From assembly GCA_019244165.1 (NCBI GenBank), contig JAFATA010000056.1, positions 1 through 58,309 on the forward strand: DNA of 58,309 bases. Direction: 5' to 3'. Within the stretch, counting starts at the first letter, position 1. Each line of letters starts with the position of its first letter. Positions 9,743 through 20,984 of the stretch are shown piece after piece. Below the pieces are notes generated by a model that saw only the letters and a program-made list of their open reading frames with translations, ran no database searches and was not told the DNA's origin. The DNA comes from Pseudonocardiales bacterium. GTDB lineage: Bacteria > Actinomycetota > Actinomycetes > Mycobacteriales > Pseudonocardiaceae. The position numbers and the translations under genes are program-made.

Positions 9743-10246
9743 TCACCACTCCACCCCGGCCTGCTCCACCCCCACGTGACGCAGCTCACCAAGCTCCACC
9801 CGGTAACGGTTCATCACGCTCAGCGCCGGGGTGTACACGTGCACGCTTACCGCGGGGACCGTACCGGTATTGGTTACCTGGTGAACGTAGCGCGGGCCGA
9901 AGGCACGGCAGCGCCCGGCGGCCAGTTCGCGGGTGACCTCCACGAGAGGCCGTCCCGGCTTGCTGGCGAACACCCGTTCGGTCAGCGTACCCGCTGCGAC
10001 GGCGAAGGCGCCTGAGGCCGGGCCGTGATCATGTAGATCGGTACCTTGGCCAGGCAGCCAGGACAGTAGCCACACTTCCTGCTGTTCGGTTCGTTCCAAC
10101 AGCCGGTACCAGCGGGTGTCGGTGCGGTAGTCCACCAGCGAGCGCCACCGCTCGGGGTGCGCGGCCAGGGTCATAGCCAGGCTGGTCGGGCCACCGGGAC
10201 GAGCCATATCGGGAGCCGGGACGGTGAGGTAGGGCACAGCATGCAC
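9743..10246 (-). CDS. Cysteine dioxygenase (type I, cupin)
   Basis: 167 residues from the GTG at 10246, which has GGAGG 8 bases upstream. The cupin metal ligands are visible: DLHDHGPASGAFAV (two His) and YVHQVTN (third His), followed by the SVHVYTPAL strand. The enzyme oxidises L-cysteine to cysteine sulfinate with a non-haem iron. The neighbouring PLP enzyme also acts on Cys/Met-type substrates, so a small sulfur-amino-acid catabolism pair is likely. Confidence 0.88.
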   Translation of the reverse strand: MHAVPYLTVPAPDMARPGGPTSLAMTLAAHPERWRSLVDYRTDTRWYRLLERTEQQEVWLLSWLPGQGTDLHDHGPASGAFAVAAGTLTERVFASKPGRPLVEVTRELAAGRCRAFGPRYVHQVTNTGTVPAVSVHVYTPALSVMNRYRVELGELRHVGVEQAGVEW

Positions 10247-10475
10247 GGGAGTTCCTCCGCGGGATCGGTGAACCAACCGCGCAGCGGCCAGCACCCAGGC
10301 AGGCGGGCCAGCACAGGAACGCGGTCAGCGGGACAGGCAGCTCACCGCGCGGGACAGAGCGCACTCGCCACCCGGCGCAGATCCACCGGGGACCGCCGGA
10401 CAAGGGCGACAGTGCTGCTCACAGTGGGTGATCAAACCAGCCGGTACCCCTCCCGGTCAAGGGCCCCTCAGCACC

Positions 10476-11624
10476 TCAGGGGGCGTCGAGTGCCTGGCGC
10501 AGATCGGCGAGCAGCTCCTCGGGATCCTCCACACCGACGGACAGCCGCACCTGACCAGGCGCTATTCCCGCTGCCGCCAGAGCGGTGTCGTCGAGTTGGC
10601 GGTGGGTGGTCGATGCCGCATGGCTGACCTTGGAGTGCACGCTACCCAGCGAGGAGGCGATCCGTACGGTGCGCAGCGCGTCGCAGAACGCCATTCCGGC
10701 CTCCCGCCCACCGTGGACGTCCATAGTGATCAGACTGCCGAACAACCCGTCGCGGAACAGCCGAGCGGCAAGGCCGTGCTGCGGGTGCGAAGCCAGTCCC
10801 GGGTAGCGCACCCGCGCCACCGCGGGATGACCGGCGAGCTCTGCGGCCAGCACAGCCGCGGTCGCGCTCTGCCGGCGTACCCGCAGCGCCACCGTCGCCA
10901 GCCCCCGATGCAGCAGGAACGCCTCATCCGGGGCCAGGCACCCGCCCAGGTCGATCCGGGCTTCCCGGACCGGCTCCAGGTGCTCCCGCCGGCCCACCAC
11001 GATGCCGCCGGTGGCATCGGCGTGCCCACCGAGAAACTTGGTCGCCGAGTGCAGCACCAGGTCGGCCCCGTGCTCCAGCGGCCGGCAGATGACGGGGGTA
11101 GCGAACGTGGAGTCCACCACGAGCCTGCTCTGCGCGCGGTGGGCAACGTCGGCGAGCGCGGGCAAGTCGGGCACCGACAGGGTGGGGTTGGCGATGGTCT
11201 CGGCGTAGATCACCCGGGTGCGCGGGGTGAGTGCGGCCCGGACGGCGGCGACGTCGGTGATGTCGATCAGCACCGGGTGTATCCCCCACCGGGGTAGCCA
11301 CCGGGTGAACAGCGACCAGGTACCGCCGTAGCAGGACGCCGGGCCGATCACCTCCTGGCCCGCCGTGAGGTGTGCGAGCAACGTGGCGGAGATAGCGGCC
11401 ATGCCCGACGCGAACGGCTCCGCGCCGACATCCTCAGCGCCGACCTCCGCGCCCGGCGCCTCCAGTGCCGCCACCGCCACGGCGAACGCGGCCGCGGTGG
11501 GATTGTCGATCCGCGAATAGGAATACCCGGCAATCCGACCGCCGAGTATCTCCGCGTAGTCGTGCGCGGTGTCAAAGGCGAAGCCTGAGGTGCGCACCAC
11601 CGGTAGCCCAAGAGGACGCGACAT
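10476..11624 (-). CDS. Cys/Met-metabolism PLP-dependent enzyme (cystathionine gamma-synthase / methionine gamma-lyase family)
   Basis: 382 residues. The lysine that binds pyridoxal phosphate is in HSATKFLGGHADATGG, preceded by VVDSTFATPVICRPLEHGAD, and the C-terminus has the VRLSVGVEDPEELLADL end of the family. The N-terminal IAGYSYSRIDNPT motif contributes to the active site of the partner subunit. Sequence alone does not decide between gamma-synthase, gamma-lyase and O-acetylhomoserine sulfhydrylase activity. Same strand as, and upstream of, the cysteine dioxygenase gene. Confidence 0.88.
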   Translation of the reverse strand: MSRPLGLPVVRTSGFAFDTAHDYAEILGGRIAGYSYSRIDNPTAAAFAVAVAALEAPGAEVGAEDVGAEPFASGMAAISATLLAHLTAGQEVIGPASCYGGTWSLFTRWLPRWGIHPVLIDITDVAAVRAALTPRTRVIYAETIANPTLSVPDLPALADVAHRAQSRLVVDSTFATPVICRPLEHGADLVLHSATKFLGGHADATGGIVVGRREHLEPVREARIDLGGCLAPDEAFLLHRGLATVALRVRRQSATAAVLAAELAGHPAVARVRYPGLASHPQHGLAARLFRDGLFGSLITMDVHGGREAGMAFCDALRTVRIASSLGSVHSKVSHAASTTHRQLDDTALAAAGIAPGQVRLSVGVEDPEELLADLRQALDAP

Positions 11625-11977
11625 ACCCCGAACGTTACCCGGCTGTTACTTCACAGCGCGAGTATCGACGCAACAGGCTACGGCTGTTTCAAGATCTCTT
11701 AGGTTAGTCTGGGATCAGCGGCCAACTGCCGTGCCGGCACCGCCCCCATGTCCTCACCCGCAAGGTCACACCCGCAGCGGGCCGACTCTACCAAATGGAA
11801 CCCTTTGCAGCTCCGAACCCTCCTGCCGACCCACGCGATCTTGAAACGACCATGGTCATTGATCTACCAGCCTTCGCGTTCGACGATGCTCAGCACTTCA
11901 AGGTATGAGTCAGTGACGCGTCTCCCGAGCGAGCTTGGCATTCTGCCGTGCGCTCCAGAAAGCCGGGGAGAATTCTG
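11625..11977. other. Intergenic stretch, no gene recognised
   Basis: 353 bases between the PLP enzyme start and the end of the HNH remnant. Base composition is less GC-rich than the surroundings. It must hold the promoter of the leftward PLP gene; I see no convincing open frame, tRNA or hairpin. Confidence 0.4.
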
Positions 11978-13160
11978 TCATCGCGCAAACCGGCTTGTAC
12001 CGGGGCAGTTTCCGAACGCGGCTAGCGCGAGGCGACGGAGCTTGATGTTCTGGGGGGACTGAGAACCCTGGCGTTCGACAGCCCATCGCCGGTTCCTGTC
12101 CCGCAGCTCATGCTGCCTGCTGTCCCATATCACGTCGTCATCGCAAGCACGCAGTGGAATCGGCGCTTCCACACGCTGGATGAACCCTGCCCGGATCGAT
12201 TCGTGCTCAGATCTCAGCGGAACAAACCTCGCCTTCCCCTTCACGCGGTTACACTGAGCGCATAGGCCCTGCAAGTTCGCTCCCTCGCAGCTCGAACCTG
12301 AAATGTGATCAACTTCGGTTGCCGGACGATTGCCGCATCCGACGCACATACCACCATTCGCCGAGAGCACTTCCGCACGTACCGATGCCGAAACCCGGCG
12401 TTCAGCGGCGGGGTAGCCACCTGCTACTAGGGATCCTTGGTCCTGAGAAGTTCGACACTGAAGCCGAACTCTGGACGCCTCTCCAGGGTGATGCCCTCGC
12501 TCCCGTTCCGGACCGCGCTCTGCCGATCATCTCCTGCACTGATCACGTCCTGCGTAGCCCGGTGCCGTGAGCTCGACATCACCGACATCCCAGCGCCAGA
12601 AAACGTCGGTGGTGTCGAGCTCACGACACGCAGCCGCAACGCATCTCGGCGATCCGAGGCGCAGCCTCACTAGGTGAGCAAGTCGCATTCGAAGCGCTGA
12701 CTGCACATCCGGCTCCGAGATTCGCCCGGCGCGCGATCCTCCGAAAATATCTCACGTCTTTGGCGAATTGCCTGCACCGCTCCGAGCGATAGAGCGGTCG
12801 GCGGGACGCCCACGGGTCCAGGTCCGCTTCGCAGTTCGCGCAGCATCCCATCGTCCAACCATCCGCCACGGATACCAGCATGGCCCAGGTGTCCTCTTGC
12901 GCGGCATCTTGAGCGGTACGGGCTGGAGAGACTGGGGGCGCCCGAGCGGGACCCGCCGATGTCACCGGTTGGGTGGCGAGCGGTGGTAGCGCGGAGTGGC
13001 TGCGCACCCTGGTCGCGAGGGCATGCCTGGCCCGGGTCGAGATCGAGCGCTGGCCACCGATCACACTGCTCGCAGGACGGGCACCGAAAGCGTCTTGCCA
13101 TCGGCTTCGATCATCTCCAGGTAGCGCACGGTGATACCGGCATGGGTGGCCAACGCGCAA
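11978..13160 (-). pseudogene. Decayed HNH endonuclease gene in several frames
   Basis: The 3' part (12370-11978) encodes a clear HNH core: CVGCGNRPATEVDHISGSS then LQGLCAQCNRVKG. Reading upstream in that frame, conserved sequence continues (AAERRVSASVRAEVLSANGG) but there is no start codon before an in-frame stop at 12527-12529. About 400 bases further up, another frame holds a treble-clef-like motif (CCANCEADLDPW, then YRSERCRQFAKDVRYFRR) of the type that precedes HNH cores in actinobacterial nucleases. I infer one gene broken by at least one frameshift. A small intact HNH protein starting at GTG 12370 is possible but would begin inside the conserved domain. Confidence 0.5.
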
Positions 13161-13249
13161 GACGCGGAGCGCTCGGGCGCACTCAGAGCCGGCCAGATCA
13201 ACCTAGCCCAGCGAAGAGGCTCCTCCTACGAGGAAATTGAGTGCCCTGG

Positions 13250-14260
13250 TCATTCTGGTCGGTGTGCGCGGCCGAGGAGGTCGGCGGCCATCTGCCGGGG
13301 TGACTGGCCGTCGTAACAGACTCGGCACACCCCGTCGGTGATGGGCATCTCAACGCCGCAGCGCGCGGCCAGGCCCCGGATCGACACGCAGGACTTGACG
13401 CCCTCGGCCACCTGGCCATGAGTGGCCTGCTGGGCCTGCTCGGCGGTGTCGCCCAGCCCGAGCCGGTAGCCGAAGGAGCGGTTGCGGGACAGCGGCGAGG
13501 CGCAGGTGGCCACCAGATCGCCGAGGCCGGCCAGGCCCGCGAAGGTCATCGGGTCGGCGCCCAGCGCCGCGCCCAGCCGTCCCATCTCAGCCAATCCTCG
13601 GGTGATCAACGCCGCCAGCGTATTGTCCCCGCATCCCAATCCGGCAGCCATCCCGCACGCCAACGCGATGACGTTCTTGCATGCGCCGCCGAGTTCGCAA
13701 CCAATCACGTCGGTATTGGTGTACGGCCGGAAGTAACCGGTCCCGCAGGCATGCTGCACCGTAATAGCGCGGTCGTGGTCAATGCAGGCGACCACGCTCG
13801 CGGTGGGTTGCTCGGCGGCAATCTCGCGAGCCAGGTTGGGTCCGGTTATCACTACCACCCGGTCGGGCGGGACAGCAGTGACGTCGATCACGACCTCACT
13901 CATCCGCTTGAGGCTGTCCAGTTCCACCCCCTTGGCGAGGCTCACCAGGGTGGTCTCTGAGGGGATCGACGTGCGCCACTCACGCAGGTTGCCGCGCAGC
14001 GTCTGGCTGGGTACGGCGAAGACCACTGCGTCGGCTCCCTCCAGCGCCACCTCCGCGCGTGCGGTGGCCCGCAAGGACGCCGGAAGGCGCACCCCGGGCA
14101 CGTAGTCCGGGTTGGTACGCCGATAGGTGAGGGCGTCGGCCACCTCGCTCCGGCGGGCCCAGAGCACGACGTCGCGGCCCGCGTCGGCGAGCACCTTGGC
14201 GAACGTGGTGCCCCAGGAACCCGCGCCCATCACCGCGATTCGCTGTAGCGCCAGGGTCAT
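13250..14260 (-). CDS. gpsA: Glycerol-3-phosphate dehydrogenase [NAD(P)+]
   Basis: 336 residues, normal length. It has the N-terminal Rossmann motif [19 protein letters not shown], the substrate-site GPNLAREI, and [19 protein letters not shown] with the catalytic Lys. It makes sn-glycerol-3-phosphate for phospholipid synthesis. Its ATG overlaps the stop of the upstream acyltransferase as ATGA, giving a two-gene lipid operon with plsC. In many relatives a D-Ala-D-Ala ligase gene follows; here the HNH remnant lies downstream instead. Confidence 0.95.
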   Translation of the reverse strand: MTLALQRIAVMGAGSWGTTFAKVLADAGRDVVLWARRSEVADALTYRRTNPDYVPGVRLPASLRATARAEVALEGADAVVFAVPSQTLRGNLREWRTSIPSETTLVSLAKGVELDSLKRMSEVVIDVTAVPPDRVVVITGPNLAREIAAEQPTASVVACIDHDRAITVQHACGTGYFRPYTNTDVIGCELGGACKNVIALACGMAAGLGCGDNTLAALITRGLAEMGRLGAALGADPMTFAGLAGLGDLVATCASPLSRNRSFGYRLGLGDTAEQAQQATHGQVAEGVKSCVSIRGLAARCGVEMPITDGVCRVCYDGQSPRQMAADLLGRAHRPE

Positions 14261-14946
14261 GGCGCCTGCTCGCGGCGCACCTCGGCAAGCAGGTCGCGGA
14301 TCTGGCCCATCACCCGGTCGGTGACCTCCCGCAGCAGCGACCTGTCCACGTCTCGCCGCCGTGCATCGGCCCGGAAATCGGCTAAGTCGATCGGTGGTCC
14401 AGCTCGCACGGTGACGTTGGTCCGGGGCAGTGGGCGAAACCGCCTGCCGTAGTGGTCATAGATCCGCTGCGTGCCCCACTGCACCACCGGCACCACCGGA
14501 ACGTCACTGCGCAATGCCAGCCGGGCGACCCCGGTGTGCGCCGCCATCGGCCAGTGGTCCGGGTCCCGGGTGACGGTGCCCTCGGGGTAGATCAGCACCG
14601 CCTTGCCCTGCTCGAGTGCCTGCTCGGCGTCGCGCAGGCTTTCGCCGGCCTCGATGCCGCCGCGGCGCACCGGGATCTGGCCAGTACCGGCCATCACCCG
14701 ACCGAGCACCGGTACCCGCCACAGGTCCTGCTTGGCCAAAAACCGCGGGATCCGACCCCTGCGGTGCAGGAACACTGCGGTGTAGATCGGGTCCAGGTAG
14801 GAGATGTGGTTGCACGCCACCAGGACCGGCCCGGCCTCCGGGATGTGCTCAAGGCCCTCAAAACGTCGCCGTCCCAGCAGGTGGGTGAGCGGGTAACACA
14901 CCACGGCGCACAACCCGATCAACGGGCCGCCCTTCTCCCGTGCCAC
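14257..14946 (-). CDS. plsC: 1-acyl-sn-glycerol-3-phosphate acyltransferase
   Basis: 229 residues from GTG 14946, which has a GGAGG-type site a few bases upstream. The frame stays open to 15894, but that extension runs antisense to cofC and is not credible. Acyltransferase motif I is NHISYLD (the HX4D catalytic pair), motif II region [13 protein letters not shown], motif [12 protein letters not shown], and motif [12 protein letters not shown]. It acylates lysophosphatidate to phosphatidate, using the pathway fed by GpsA encoded in the same operon. A hydrophobic stretch near residues 5-20 suggests membrane association. Confidence 0.92.
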   Translation of the reverse strand: MAREKGGPLIGLCAVVCYPLTHLLGRRRFEGLEHIPEAGPVLVACNHISYLDPIYTAVFLHRRGRIPRFLAKQDLWRVPVLGRVMAGTGQIPVRRGGIEAGESLRDAEQALEQGKAVLIYPEGTVTRDPDHWPMAAHTGVARLALRSDVPVVPVVQWGTQRIYDHYGRRFRPLPRTNVTVRAGPPIDLADFRADARRRDVDRSLLREVTDRVMGQIRDLLAEVRREQAP

Positions 14947-15046
14947 GCCATCCTCCTCGTCGGTCAGCGGGGCGCCTCGTGAGGCGAAGTCTTCCCTGCC
15001 GCCGGATCGCCAGCTCCAGCGGCCGCCAGCGCGGGAGGATAAGCAC

Positions 15047-15709
15047 GTGCAGGTGGATCTGCTCGTCCCGGTGAAACCGCTCGCCAGAGCCAAAACCCGG
15101 CTGCGGGGGGCGGCCGATGGCGGTGCGGGGGCTCCCGAGGCGCACGCCCGGTTGGTCCTCGCCCTAGCCCGGGACACCCTCGCCGCCGCGGCCGGGGCGG
15201 CCGCGGTCCGCCGGGCCGTGGCGATCTGCTCCGATGAGCAGGTGTGCACCGCGCTGACCAGCGAGGGGGTGCAGGTGATTCCCGACGAGCCGGCTGCCGG
15301 CCTCAACCCGGCCCTGCGGTACGGGGAGGCTGTGCTCCGCGCGGCGGACCCCACCACAGCGGTCGGGGTGCTGCAGGCCGACCTGCCGGCGCTGCGCCCG
15401 GAGGAGCTAGACCGCGCCGTTCGCCACGGACTGGCCACGGGCGGCCGGGCGTTCTGCCCTGATCGAGCGGGCACCGGGACAACCCTGTTGCTCGCCTCCC
15501 CGGGGCAGCCTTTGGAGCCCCGCTTCGGAGCCGGGTCGGCGGCGGCGCACCGGGCCAGCGGCGCTCGGGAGCTCTCCGGTTTCTGGCCGGGGCTGCGCTG
15601 CGACGTCGACACCGCGGCCGATCTGGCTGTCGCGCGCGGCCTGGGCCTGGGCCGGTTCACTCGCGCGGCGCTGCCCGGGCCTGGGTTCGGCGCGCTCCCG
15701 CCCGACTGA
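15047..15709 (+). CDS. cofC: 2-phospho-L-lactate / phosphoenolpyruvate guanylyltransferase (F420 biosynthesis)
   Basis: 220 residues, GTG start. The nucleotidyltransferase N-terminus VDLLVPVKPLARAKTRL is the CofC/FbiD signature, followed by GVLQADLPALRPEEL (metal/nucleotide site), a GTGTTLLLASPG motif and the CDVDTAADLAVA end. It activates a C3 acid with GTP for coenzyme F420, which the host presumably makes; the other F420 genes are not in this window. Divergent from plsC. The actinobacterial gene is also called fbiD. Confidence 0.92.
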   Translation: MQVDLLVPVKPLARAKTRLRGAADGGAGAPEAHARLVLALARDTLAAAAGAAAVRRAVAICSDEQVCTALTSEGVQVIPDEPAAGLNPALRYGEAVLRAADPTTAVGVLQADLPALRPEELDRAVRHGLATGGRAFCPDRAGTGTTLLLASPGQPLEPRFGAGSAAAHRASGARELSGFWPGLRCDVDTAADLAVARGLGLGRFTRAALPGPGFGALPPD

Positions 15710-15748
15710 GCGCTGCAGGGGCTGATATCCTTACGGAACAATGGACCG

Positions 15749-17959
15749 GTGAGCCAGCACCTCGCCCCGGTAAATCCTGCCCCGGTAAATCCTGCCCCGG
15801 TGAACCTTGCCCCGCTGACCGACTGCGCCGTACCCAGTGCCGTCCCGACGGTGCCCCCGGCTCCTCCCGCGGCGACCCCGGTGCCCTCAGCCACTGATCT
15901 GCCTGCTGACCGCTACCTCAACCGGGAACTGTCCTGGCTGGACTTCAACGCCCGGGTGCTGGCACTCGCCGAGGACACCAGCCAGCCGCTGCTGGAGCGG
16001 GCCAAGTTCCTGGCGATCTCCGCGTCGAACCAGGACGAGTTCTACATGGTGCGAGTCGCCGGGCTCAAGCGCCGCGAAGAGGCCGGGTTGGCCGTGCGCA
16101 GCCCGGACGGTTTGTCCCTGCGGGAGCAGCTGGCCCAGATCGCGATGCGCAGCCGGGAGCTCGCTGAGCGCCAAACCCGGATCTACCTCGACTCGATCCG
16201 CCCGGAGCTGGCGGAACGCGGGATCACCTTCGTCACCTGGGCCGACCTCGATCATCGGCAGCGGCTGCGGCTGTCCGACTATTTCACCGCCCACATCTTC
16301 CCGGTGCTCACGCCTTTGGCGGTGGACCCCGCGCACCCGTTCCCCTCCATCTCCAGCTTGTCGTTGAACCTGGCCGTGATGGTGCGTGACCCGGACGCTC
16401 ACATCGAGCGATTCGCCCGGGTCAAGGTGCCCAACAACGTGCCCCGTCTGGTCCGGGTGGACCGCGACGAGGACGGTCCCGGGTCGCCACCCGCCACGTT
16501 CCTGCCGTTGGAGGAGCTGATCGGGGCCCATCTCAGTGAGCTGTTCGTCGGCATGGAGGTTCTCGACTGGCATATCTTCCGGGTCACCCGCAACGCCGAC
16601 TTCGAGGTCGAGGAGGACCGCGACGAGGACCTGCTGCAAGCCATGGAGCGGGAGCTGGCGCGGCGCCGCTTCGGCCCACCGGTGCGCCTGGAGGTGACCT
16701 GCCGGATGAGCGAGCGGGTGCTGCGGCTGCTGATGCGCGAGCTCGACGTTGATCCGCATGACGTGGTCCGGGTACCCAGCCTGCTGGACCTGTCCTGCCT
16801 GTGGCAGCTCTACGCGCTGCACGCCCCGGAGCTGAAGGACGAGCCGTTCGTCCCCGCCACCCACCCGGCTTTCGGTGAGGGGGAGAGCCCCAAGGACGTG
16901 TTCGCCACCCTGCGCGAGGGGGACGTGCTGGTGCACCACCCGTACGACTCGTTCTCCACCAGCGTGCAGCGTTTCATCGAACAGGCCGCCGGGGACCCGC
17001 AGGTACTGGCGATCAAGCAGACGCTCTACCGGACCTCCGGTGACTCCCCGATCGTCGACGCGCTGATCGACGCCGCCGAGGCCGGCAAGCAGGTCGTCGC
17101 GCTGGTGGAAGTCAAGGCACGATTCGACGAGCAGGCCAACATCAGATGGGCCAGGACGCTGGAACGCGCCGGGGTGCACGTGGTCTACGGGCTGATGGGG
17201 CTCAAGACGCACTGCAAGATCGCGCTGGTGGTGCGCCAGGAGAACTCCGTAATCCGCAGGTACTGCCATATCGGCACCGGCAACTACAACCCGAAGACCG
17301 CCCGGCTCTACGAGGACATCGGGCTGTTCACCGCCCGTCCCGCGATCGGCGCCGACCTCACCGATCTGTTCAACTCGCTGACCGGCTACGCGCGGCCGAC
17401 ATCCTACCGCAGCTTGCTGGTGGCCCCGCACGGGATCCGGCCCGGCATCATCAAACGGATCGAGGGGGAGATCGCCCACGTCCGGGCGGGCCGCCCGGCC
17501 GGGATCCGGCTCAAGCTCAACGCGTTAGTCGACGAGCAGGTGATCGATGCGCTGTACCGGGCGGCGCTGGCCGGGGTCGGTATCGACATCGTGGTCCGCG
17601 GCATCTGCGCACTTATCCCGGGACGCCCGGGACTGTCGGAGAACGTCCGGGTGCGTTCGATCCTGGGCCGCTTCCTCGAGCACTCCCGGGTCGTCCACTT
17701 CGTCGGTGCGGGTGAGCATTGGATCGGCAGTGCGGACCTGATGCACCGCAACCTGGACCGCCGGGTCGAGGTGCTGGTGCGGGTGGCCGACCCGGCCGTG
17801 ACCGGCGAGCTGGACGCCGTGCTCGCCTCCGCCCTGGATCCGGCGACGCGATGCTGGGTCTTGGAGGCGGATGGCTCCTGGAGACCCTCTCCCGCAGCTG
17901 GATCCACCGTCCGTGACCATCAGGTGCAGGAGATCCTCCGGCACCACCGGGGGGAGTGA
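15749..17959 (+). CDS. ppk1: Polyphosphate kinase 1
   Basis: 736 residues. The first 45 are a Pro/Ala/Val tail that includes a threefold NPAPV repeat from a 15-bp tandem duplication; the conserved protein starts at [20 protein letters not shown]. The catalytic autophosphorylated His is in [19 protein letters not shown], and the second active-site region is [15 protein letters not shown]. It reversibly transfers phosphate from ATP to polyphosphate. GTG start. The MutT1-type gene follows 3 bases after the stop, so they are probably co-transcribed. Confidence 0.96.
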   Translation: MSQHLAPVNPAPVNPAPVNLAPLTDCAVPSAVPTVPPAPPAATPVPSATDLPADRYLNRELSWLDFNARVLALAEDTSQPLLERAKFLAISASNQDEFYMVRVAGLKRREEAGLAVRSPDGLSLREQLAQIAMRSRELAERQTRIYLDSIRPELAERGITFVTWADLDHRQRLRLSDYFTAHIFPVLTPLAVDPAHPFPSISSLSLNLAVMVRDPDAHIERFARVKVPNNVPRLVRVDRDEDGPGSPPATFLPLEELIGAHLSELFVGMEVLDWHIFRVTRNADFEVEEDRDEDLLQAMERELARRRFGPPVRLEVTCRMSERVLRLLMRELDVDPHDVVRVPSLLDLSCLWQLYALHAPELKDEPFVPATHPAFGEGESPKDVFATLREGDVLVHHPYDSFSTSVQRFIEQAAGDPQVLAIKQTLYRTSGDSPIVDALIDAAEAGKQVVALVEVKARFDEQANIRWARTLERAGVHVVYGLMGLKTHCKIALVVRQENSVIRRYCHIGTGNYNPKTARLYEDIGLFTARPAIGADLTDLFNSLTGYARPTSYRSLLVAPHGIRPGIIKRIEGEIAHVRAGRPAGIRLKLNALVDEQVIDALYRAALAGVGIDIVVRGICALIPGRPGLSENVRVRSILGRFLEHSRVVHFVGAGEHWIGSADLMHRNLDRRVEVLVRVADPAVTGELDAVLASALDPATRCWVLEADGSWRPSPAAGSTVRDHQVQEILRHHRGE

Positions 17960-17962
17960 GCG

Positions 17963-18919
17963 GTGCCTGCCCTGATCACCGCCGCTGGGGCCGCCGTGTG
18001 GCGGCGGTCCTCCTCGGGCGAGCTCGAGGTGGCCGTGGTGTACCGGCCCGGCCGTGACGACTGGTCGCTGCCCAAGGGCAAGTCGCAGCCCGGGGAAGCG
18101 CTGCCGGTCACCGCAGTCCGTGAGGTGACCGAGGAAACCGGATACACCATCACGCTGGGCGCCCGGTTGGGCAGCGCCCGCTACCAGGTGACCGAAGGCC
18201 CGAAGGTGACGCACTACTGGGCGGCGCGCGTCACCGGCGGGTGCTTTCGCCCCAACCAGGAAGTGGGCGAACTGCGCTGGCTGCCCCTCCCGAAGGCCTG
18301 CGAGCTGCTGAGCTACCAGCGCGACCGGGTGCTGCTGGCCTGGCTGCGCAGCGCCAGCGCCGTCACCGCCACCGTGCTGCTCGTCCGGCATGCCGAGGCG
18401 GGCCAGCGCGAGACCTGGTCCGGCGATGACCAGCTGCGACCCCTGACCGCCGCGGGTCGGGCGCAGGCCGAGGCCCTACGCACGCTGCTGCCCCTGTTTG
18501 GCGCCGCACGGGTGTACTCCGCGCCACCCTGGCGATGCCGCCAGAGCGTCGAGGGCCTCGCCGCAGACCTCGGGGTGCCGATCATCACGGAACCGTGGTT
18601 GTCCGAGACCGGGTACCAGGCCAACCCGGCTGCTGGCCGGCAGCGGCTGATCGAGATCGCGGCCGAGCCAGGGGGTCCGGCCGTGGTGTGCAGCCAGGGC
18701 GGGGTGATTCCGGATCTGGTCCGCGCCCTCGCCGACTCCGCTGGGCTCACCCTACCCGACGTGCCGAGCCGCAAGGGCAGTTACTGGGGGCTGTTTTTCG
18801 GCAACAGCTCACCCGTCCTGCCCATCCAGCCCGTTCTACCCATCCAGCCCGTTCTACTCAGTGCCGACTACTACAGTGCCCACTACGACGACGCCCTGCT
18901 CGGAGTCACGTCGTCGTAG
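17963..18919 (+). CDS. mutT1: MutT1-type Nudix hydrolase fused to a histidine phosphatase domain
   Basis: 318 residues. Residues about 1-135 are a Nudix domain with an intact box (KSQPGEALP followed by REVTEETGY). Residues about 138-280 are a histidine phosphatase domain starting [11 protein letters not shown] (RHG-type motif). Mycobacterial MutT1 has the same two-domain layout and hydrolyses 8-oxo-dGTP and diadenosine polyphosphates. The C-terminal tail carries a duplicated PVLPIQ peptide from an 18-bp repeat. Its last 14 bases overlap the convergent leuD end. The position after ppk1 is typical of the suborder. Confidence 0.92.
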   Translation: MPALITAAGAAVWRRSSSGELEVAVVYRPGRDDWSLPKGKSQPGEALPVTAVREVTEETGYTITLGARLGSARYQVTEGPKVTHYWAARVTGGCFRPNQEVGELRWLPLPKACELLSYQRDRVLLAWLRSASAVTATVLLVRHAEAGQRETWSGDDQLRPLTAAGRAQAEALRTLLPLFGAARVYSAPPWRCRQSVEGLAADLGVPIITEPWLSETGYQANPAAGRQRLIEIAAEPGGPAVVCSQGGVIPDLVRALADSAGLTLPDVPSRKGSYWGLFFGNSSPVLPIQPVLPIQPVLLSADYYSAHYDDALLGVTSS

Positions 18920-19496
18920 TCGGCAGCCAGGAGGGGCGCTGGGCCTCGAAGGCGTCGATCTGCCGAGCATGCCGCAGGCTCAGCGCGATGTCGTCCAGTC
19001 CCTCCAGCAGGCGCCAGCGGGTGTAGCCGTCGATCGTGAAGTCCACCGTGAGATCCTTGGCCCGCACGGTCTGCTCCACCAGATCGACGGTGACCTCACT
19101 GCCCGGCCCGGTCTCCAGCACATCCCAGAGCGCTTCGACGTCGGCCCGCTCGCACTGGGCCGCGAGCAGACCTTGCTTGCCGGCGTTGCCCCGGAAGATG
19201 TCACCGAACCGCGGCGAGATCACCGCCCGGAACCCGTAGTCCAGCAGTGCCCAGACCGCGTGCTCCCGCGACGAGCCGGTGCCGAAGTCCGGCCCGGCGA
19301 CCAACACGCTGCCGTTGCGGTAAGCATCGTGGTTGAGCACGAAGTCCTCGCGGGCACGCCAGGCCGCGAACAGCCCGTCCTGGAAACCGGTGCGGCTGAC
19401 CCCCTTGAGGTAGGCCGCCGGGATGATCTGGTCAGTGTCCACATCGGAGCAACGCAACGGGACGCCAACGCCGGTGTGCCGAGTGAACGCTTTCAT
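18906..19496 (-). CDS. leuD: 3-isopropylmalate dehydratase small subunit
   Basis: 196 residues with the swivel-domain motifs [20 protein letters not shown] and [17 protein letters not shown]. With LeuC it isomerises 2-isopropylmalate to 3-isopropylmalate in leucine synthesis. It starts 9 bases after leuC, and the two are read as one leftward operon. Confidence 0.97.
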   Translation of the reverse strand: MKAFTRHTGVGVPLRCSDVDTDQIIPAAYLKGVSRTGFQDGLFAAWRAREDFVLNHDAYRNGSVLVAGPDFGTGSSREHAVWALLDYGFRAVISPRFGDIFRGNAGKQGLLAAQCERADVEALWDVLETGPGSEVTVDLVEQTVRAKDLTVDFTIDGYTRWRLLEGLDDIALSLRHARQIDAFEAQRPSWLPTTTT

Positions 19497-19505
19497 CGTC
19501 GCTCC

Positions 19506-20942
19506 TCAGTTCAGGTCGGTCGGGGAGGAGAGGGTGCCGCGGATGGCGGTGGCGGCCGCGACCAGCGGGGAGACCAGGTGGGTGCGGCCGCCCGTGCCCT
19601 GGCGGCCCTCGAAGTTGCGGTTGGACGTCGAGGCGCAGCGCTCCCCGGCGGCGAGCTGATCGGAGTTCATCCCCAGGCACATCGAGCAGCCCGCCGAGCG
19701 CCACTGGGCGCCGGCGGCAGTGAACACCTCGTGCAGGCCCTCGGCTTCGGCTTGGGCGCGTACCCGCATCGAGCCGGGAACGACGAGCATCCGCACTCCC
19801 TCGCGTACCTGCCGGCCGGCGAGCACCGCCGCTGCCGCTCGCAGGTCCTCGATCCGCCCGTTGGTGCACGATCCGAGGAACACCGTGTCCACCGCGATCT
19901 CGCGCAGCGGCGTGCCGGGTTGCAGGCCCATGTAGGCCAGTGCCTTGCGCGCCGCGCACCGCTCCCCTTCGTCGCTCATCTGCTCGGGATCAGGCACTCG
20001 CTCGGACAGCGGCAGACCCTGGCCAGGGTTGGTGCCCCAGGTCACGAACGGCGTCAGGGCATCGGCGTCAACGTGCACCTGGACGTCGAAGGTGGCGTCC
20101 GCATCGGTGTGCAGGCCACTCCAGTACCGCATCGCCGCGTCCCACTGCGCACCCGCGGGGGCGTGCGGCCGGCCGGCCAGATAGGCGAAGGTGGTGGCGT
20201 CCGGTGCGATCATCCCTGCCCGGGCTCCCGCCTCGATCGACATGTTGCAAATCGTCATGCGGGCTTCCATGGACAGTTGCTCAATCACATTCCCGCGGTA
20301 TTCCAGGATGTAGCCCGCCGCGCCGCCGGTGCCGATCCGGGCGATCACCGCCAGGATGATGTCCTTGCTGGTGACGCCGGTGGGCAGGGTCCCGTCGCGA
20401 CTTTGCACGATCACCGCCATGGTCTTGAACGGGCGCAGCGGGAGAGTCTGGGTCGCCAGGACGTGTTCCACCTCTGAGGTGCCGATGCCGAAGGCCAACG
20501 CGCCGAAGGCACCGTGGGTGGAGGTGTGCGAATCACCGCAGACCACCGTCATCCCGGGTTGGGTGAGTCCCAGCTGAGGCCCCATGACGTGCACGATGCC
20601 CTGCTCCAGGTCGCCCATCGGGTGCAGTCGCACGCCGAACTCCGCACAGTTCCGGCGCAGCGTCTCCATCTGGGTGCGGGACACCGCATCGGCAATCGGC
20701 AGCTCGATGTCGGTGGTGGGGACGTTATGGTCCTCGGTAGCGATAGTGAGATCGGGTCGGCGCAGGCGGCGGGCGGCCAGCCGCAGGCCGTCGAAAGCCT
20801 GCGGGCTGGTGACCTCGTGCACCAGGTGCAAGTCGATGTAGAGCAGGTCCGGTGCCGCGCCGCGCAGGTCGTCATCGGGGTCGCTACCGCCCCGGTGGAC
20901 CACGTGTGCGTCCCAGACCTTGGCTGCCAGCGTGCGTCCCAT
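19506..20942 (-). CDS. leuC: 3-isopropylmalate dehydratase large subunit
   Basis: 478 residues from the ATG at 20942 ([13 protein letters not shown]), the usual N-terminus; the frame runs on to 21167 but that part is antisense to the divergent regulator. The [4Fe-4S] cluster ligands are visible: one Cys in [14 protein letters not shown] and two in [33 protein letters not shown] is the aconitase-family signature. The intergenic region toward the IclR gene holds a perfect inverted repeat over a -10-like box, so control by that regulator is likely. Confidence 0.97.
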   Translation of the reverse strand: MGRTLAAKVWDAHVVHRGGSDPDDDLRGAAPDLLYIDLHLVHEVTSPQAFDGLRLAARRLRRPDLTIATEDHNVPTTDIELPIADAVSRTQMETLRRNCAEFGVRLHPMGDLEQGIVHVMGPQLGLTQPGMTVVCGDSHTSTHGAFGALAFGIGTSEVEHVLATQTLPLRPFKTMAVIVQSRDGTLPTGVTSKDIILAVIARIGTGGAAGYILEYRGNVIEQLSMEARMTICNMSIEAGARAGMIAPDATTFAYLAGRPHAPAGAQWDAAMRYWSGLHTDADATFDVQVHVDADALTPFVTWGTNPGQGLPLSERVPDPEQMSDEGERCAARKALAYMGLQPGTPLREIAVDTVFLGSCTNGRIEDLRAAAAVLAGRQVREGVRMLVVPGSMRVRAQAEAEGLHEVFTAAGAQWRSAGCSMCLGMNSDQLAAGERCASTSNRNFEGRQGTGGRTHLVSPLVAAATAIRGTLSSPTDLN

Positions 20943-20984
20943 CAGCGGCGCTTCCCCCGTCCCGTGCTCCCACAATGCTGGACA

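Noticed and set aside
15758..15811. Tandem 15-bp repeat at the start of ppk1 as a regulatory element
   Set aside because: It is inside the coding frame and only gives a repeated NPAPV tail; simple slippage explains it.
14947..15894. N-terminal extension of the plsC frame
   Set aside because: Antisense to cofC, Ser/Ala/Arg-rich, and the GTG at 14946 with a good ribosome site begins the conserved acyltransferase.
15887..17479. 530-codon open frame on the minus strand
   Set aside because: It is antisense to ppk1, whose motifs are all intact; the translation is Gln/His/Val-rich shadow sequence typical of high-GC third-position bias.
18861..20477. 538-codon open frame on the plus strand
   Set aside because: Antisense to leuD-leuC, spanning both genes and their gap; no domain and low-complexity Arg/His/Gly composition.
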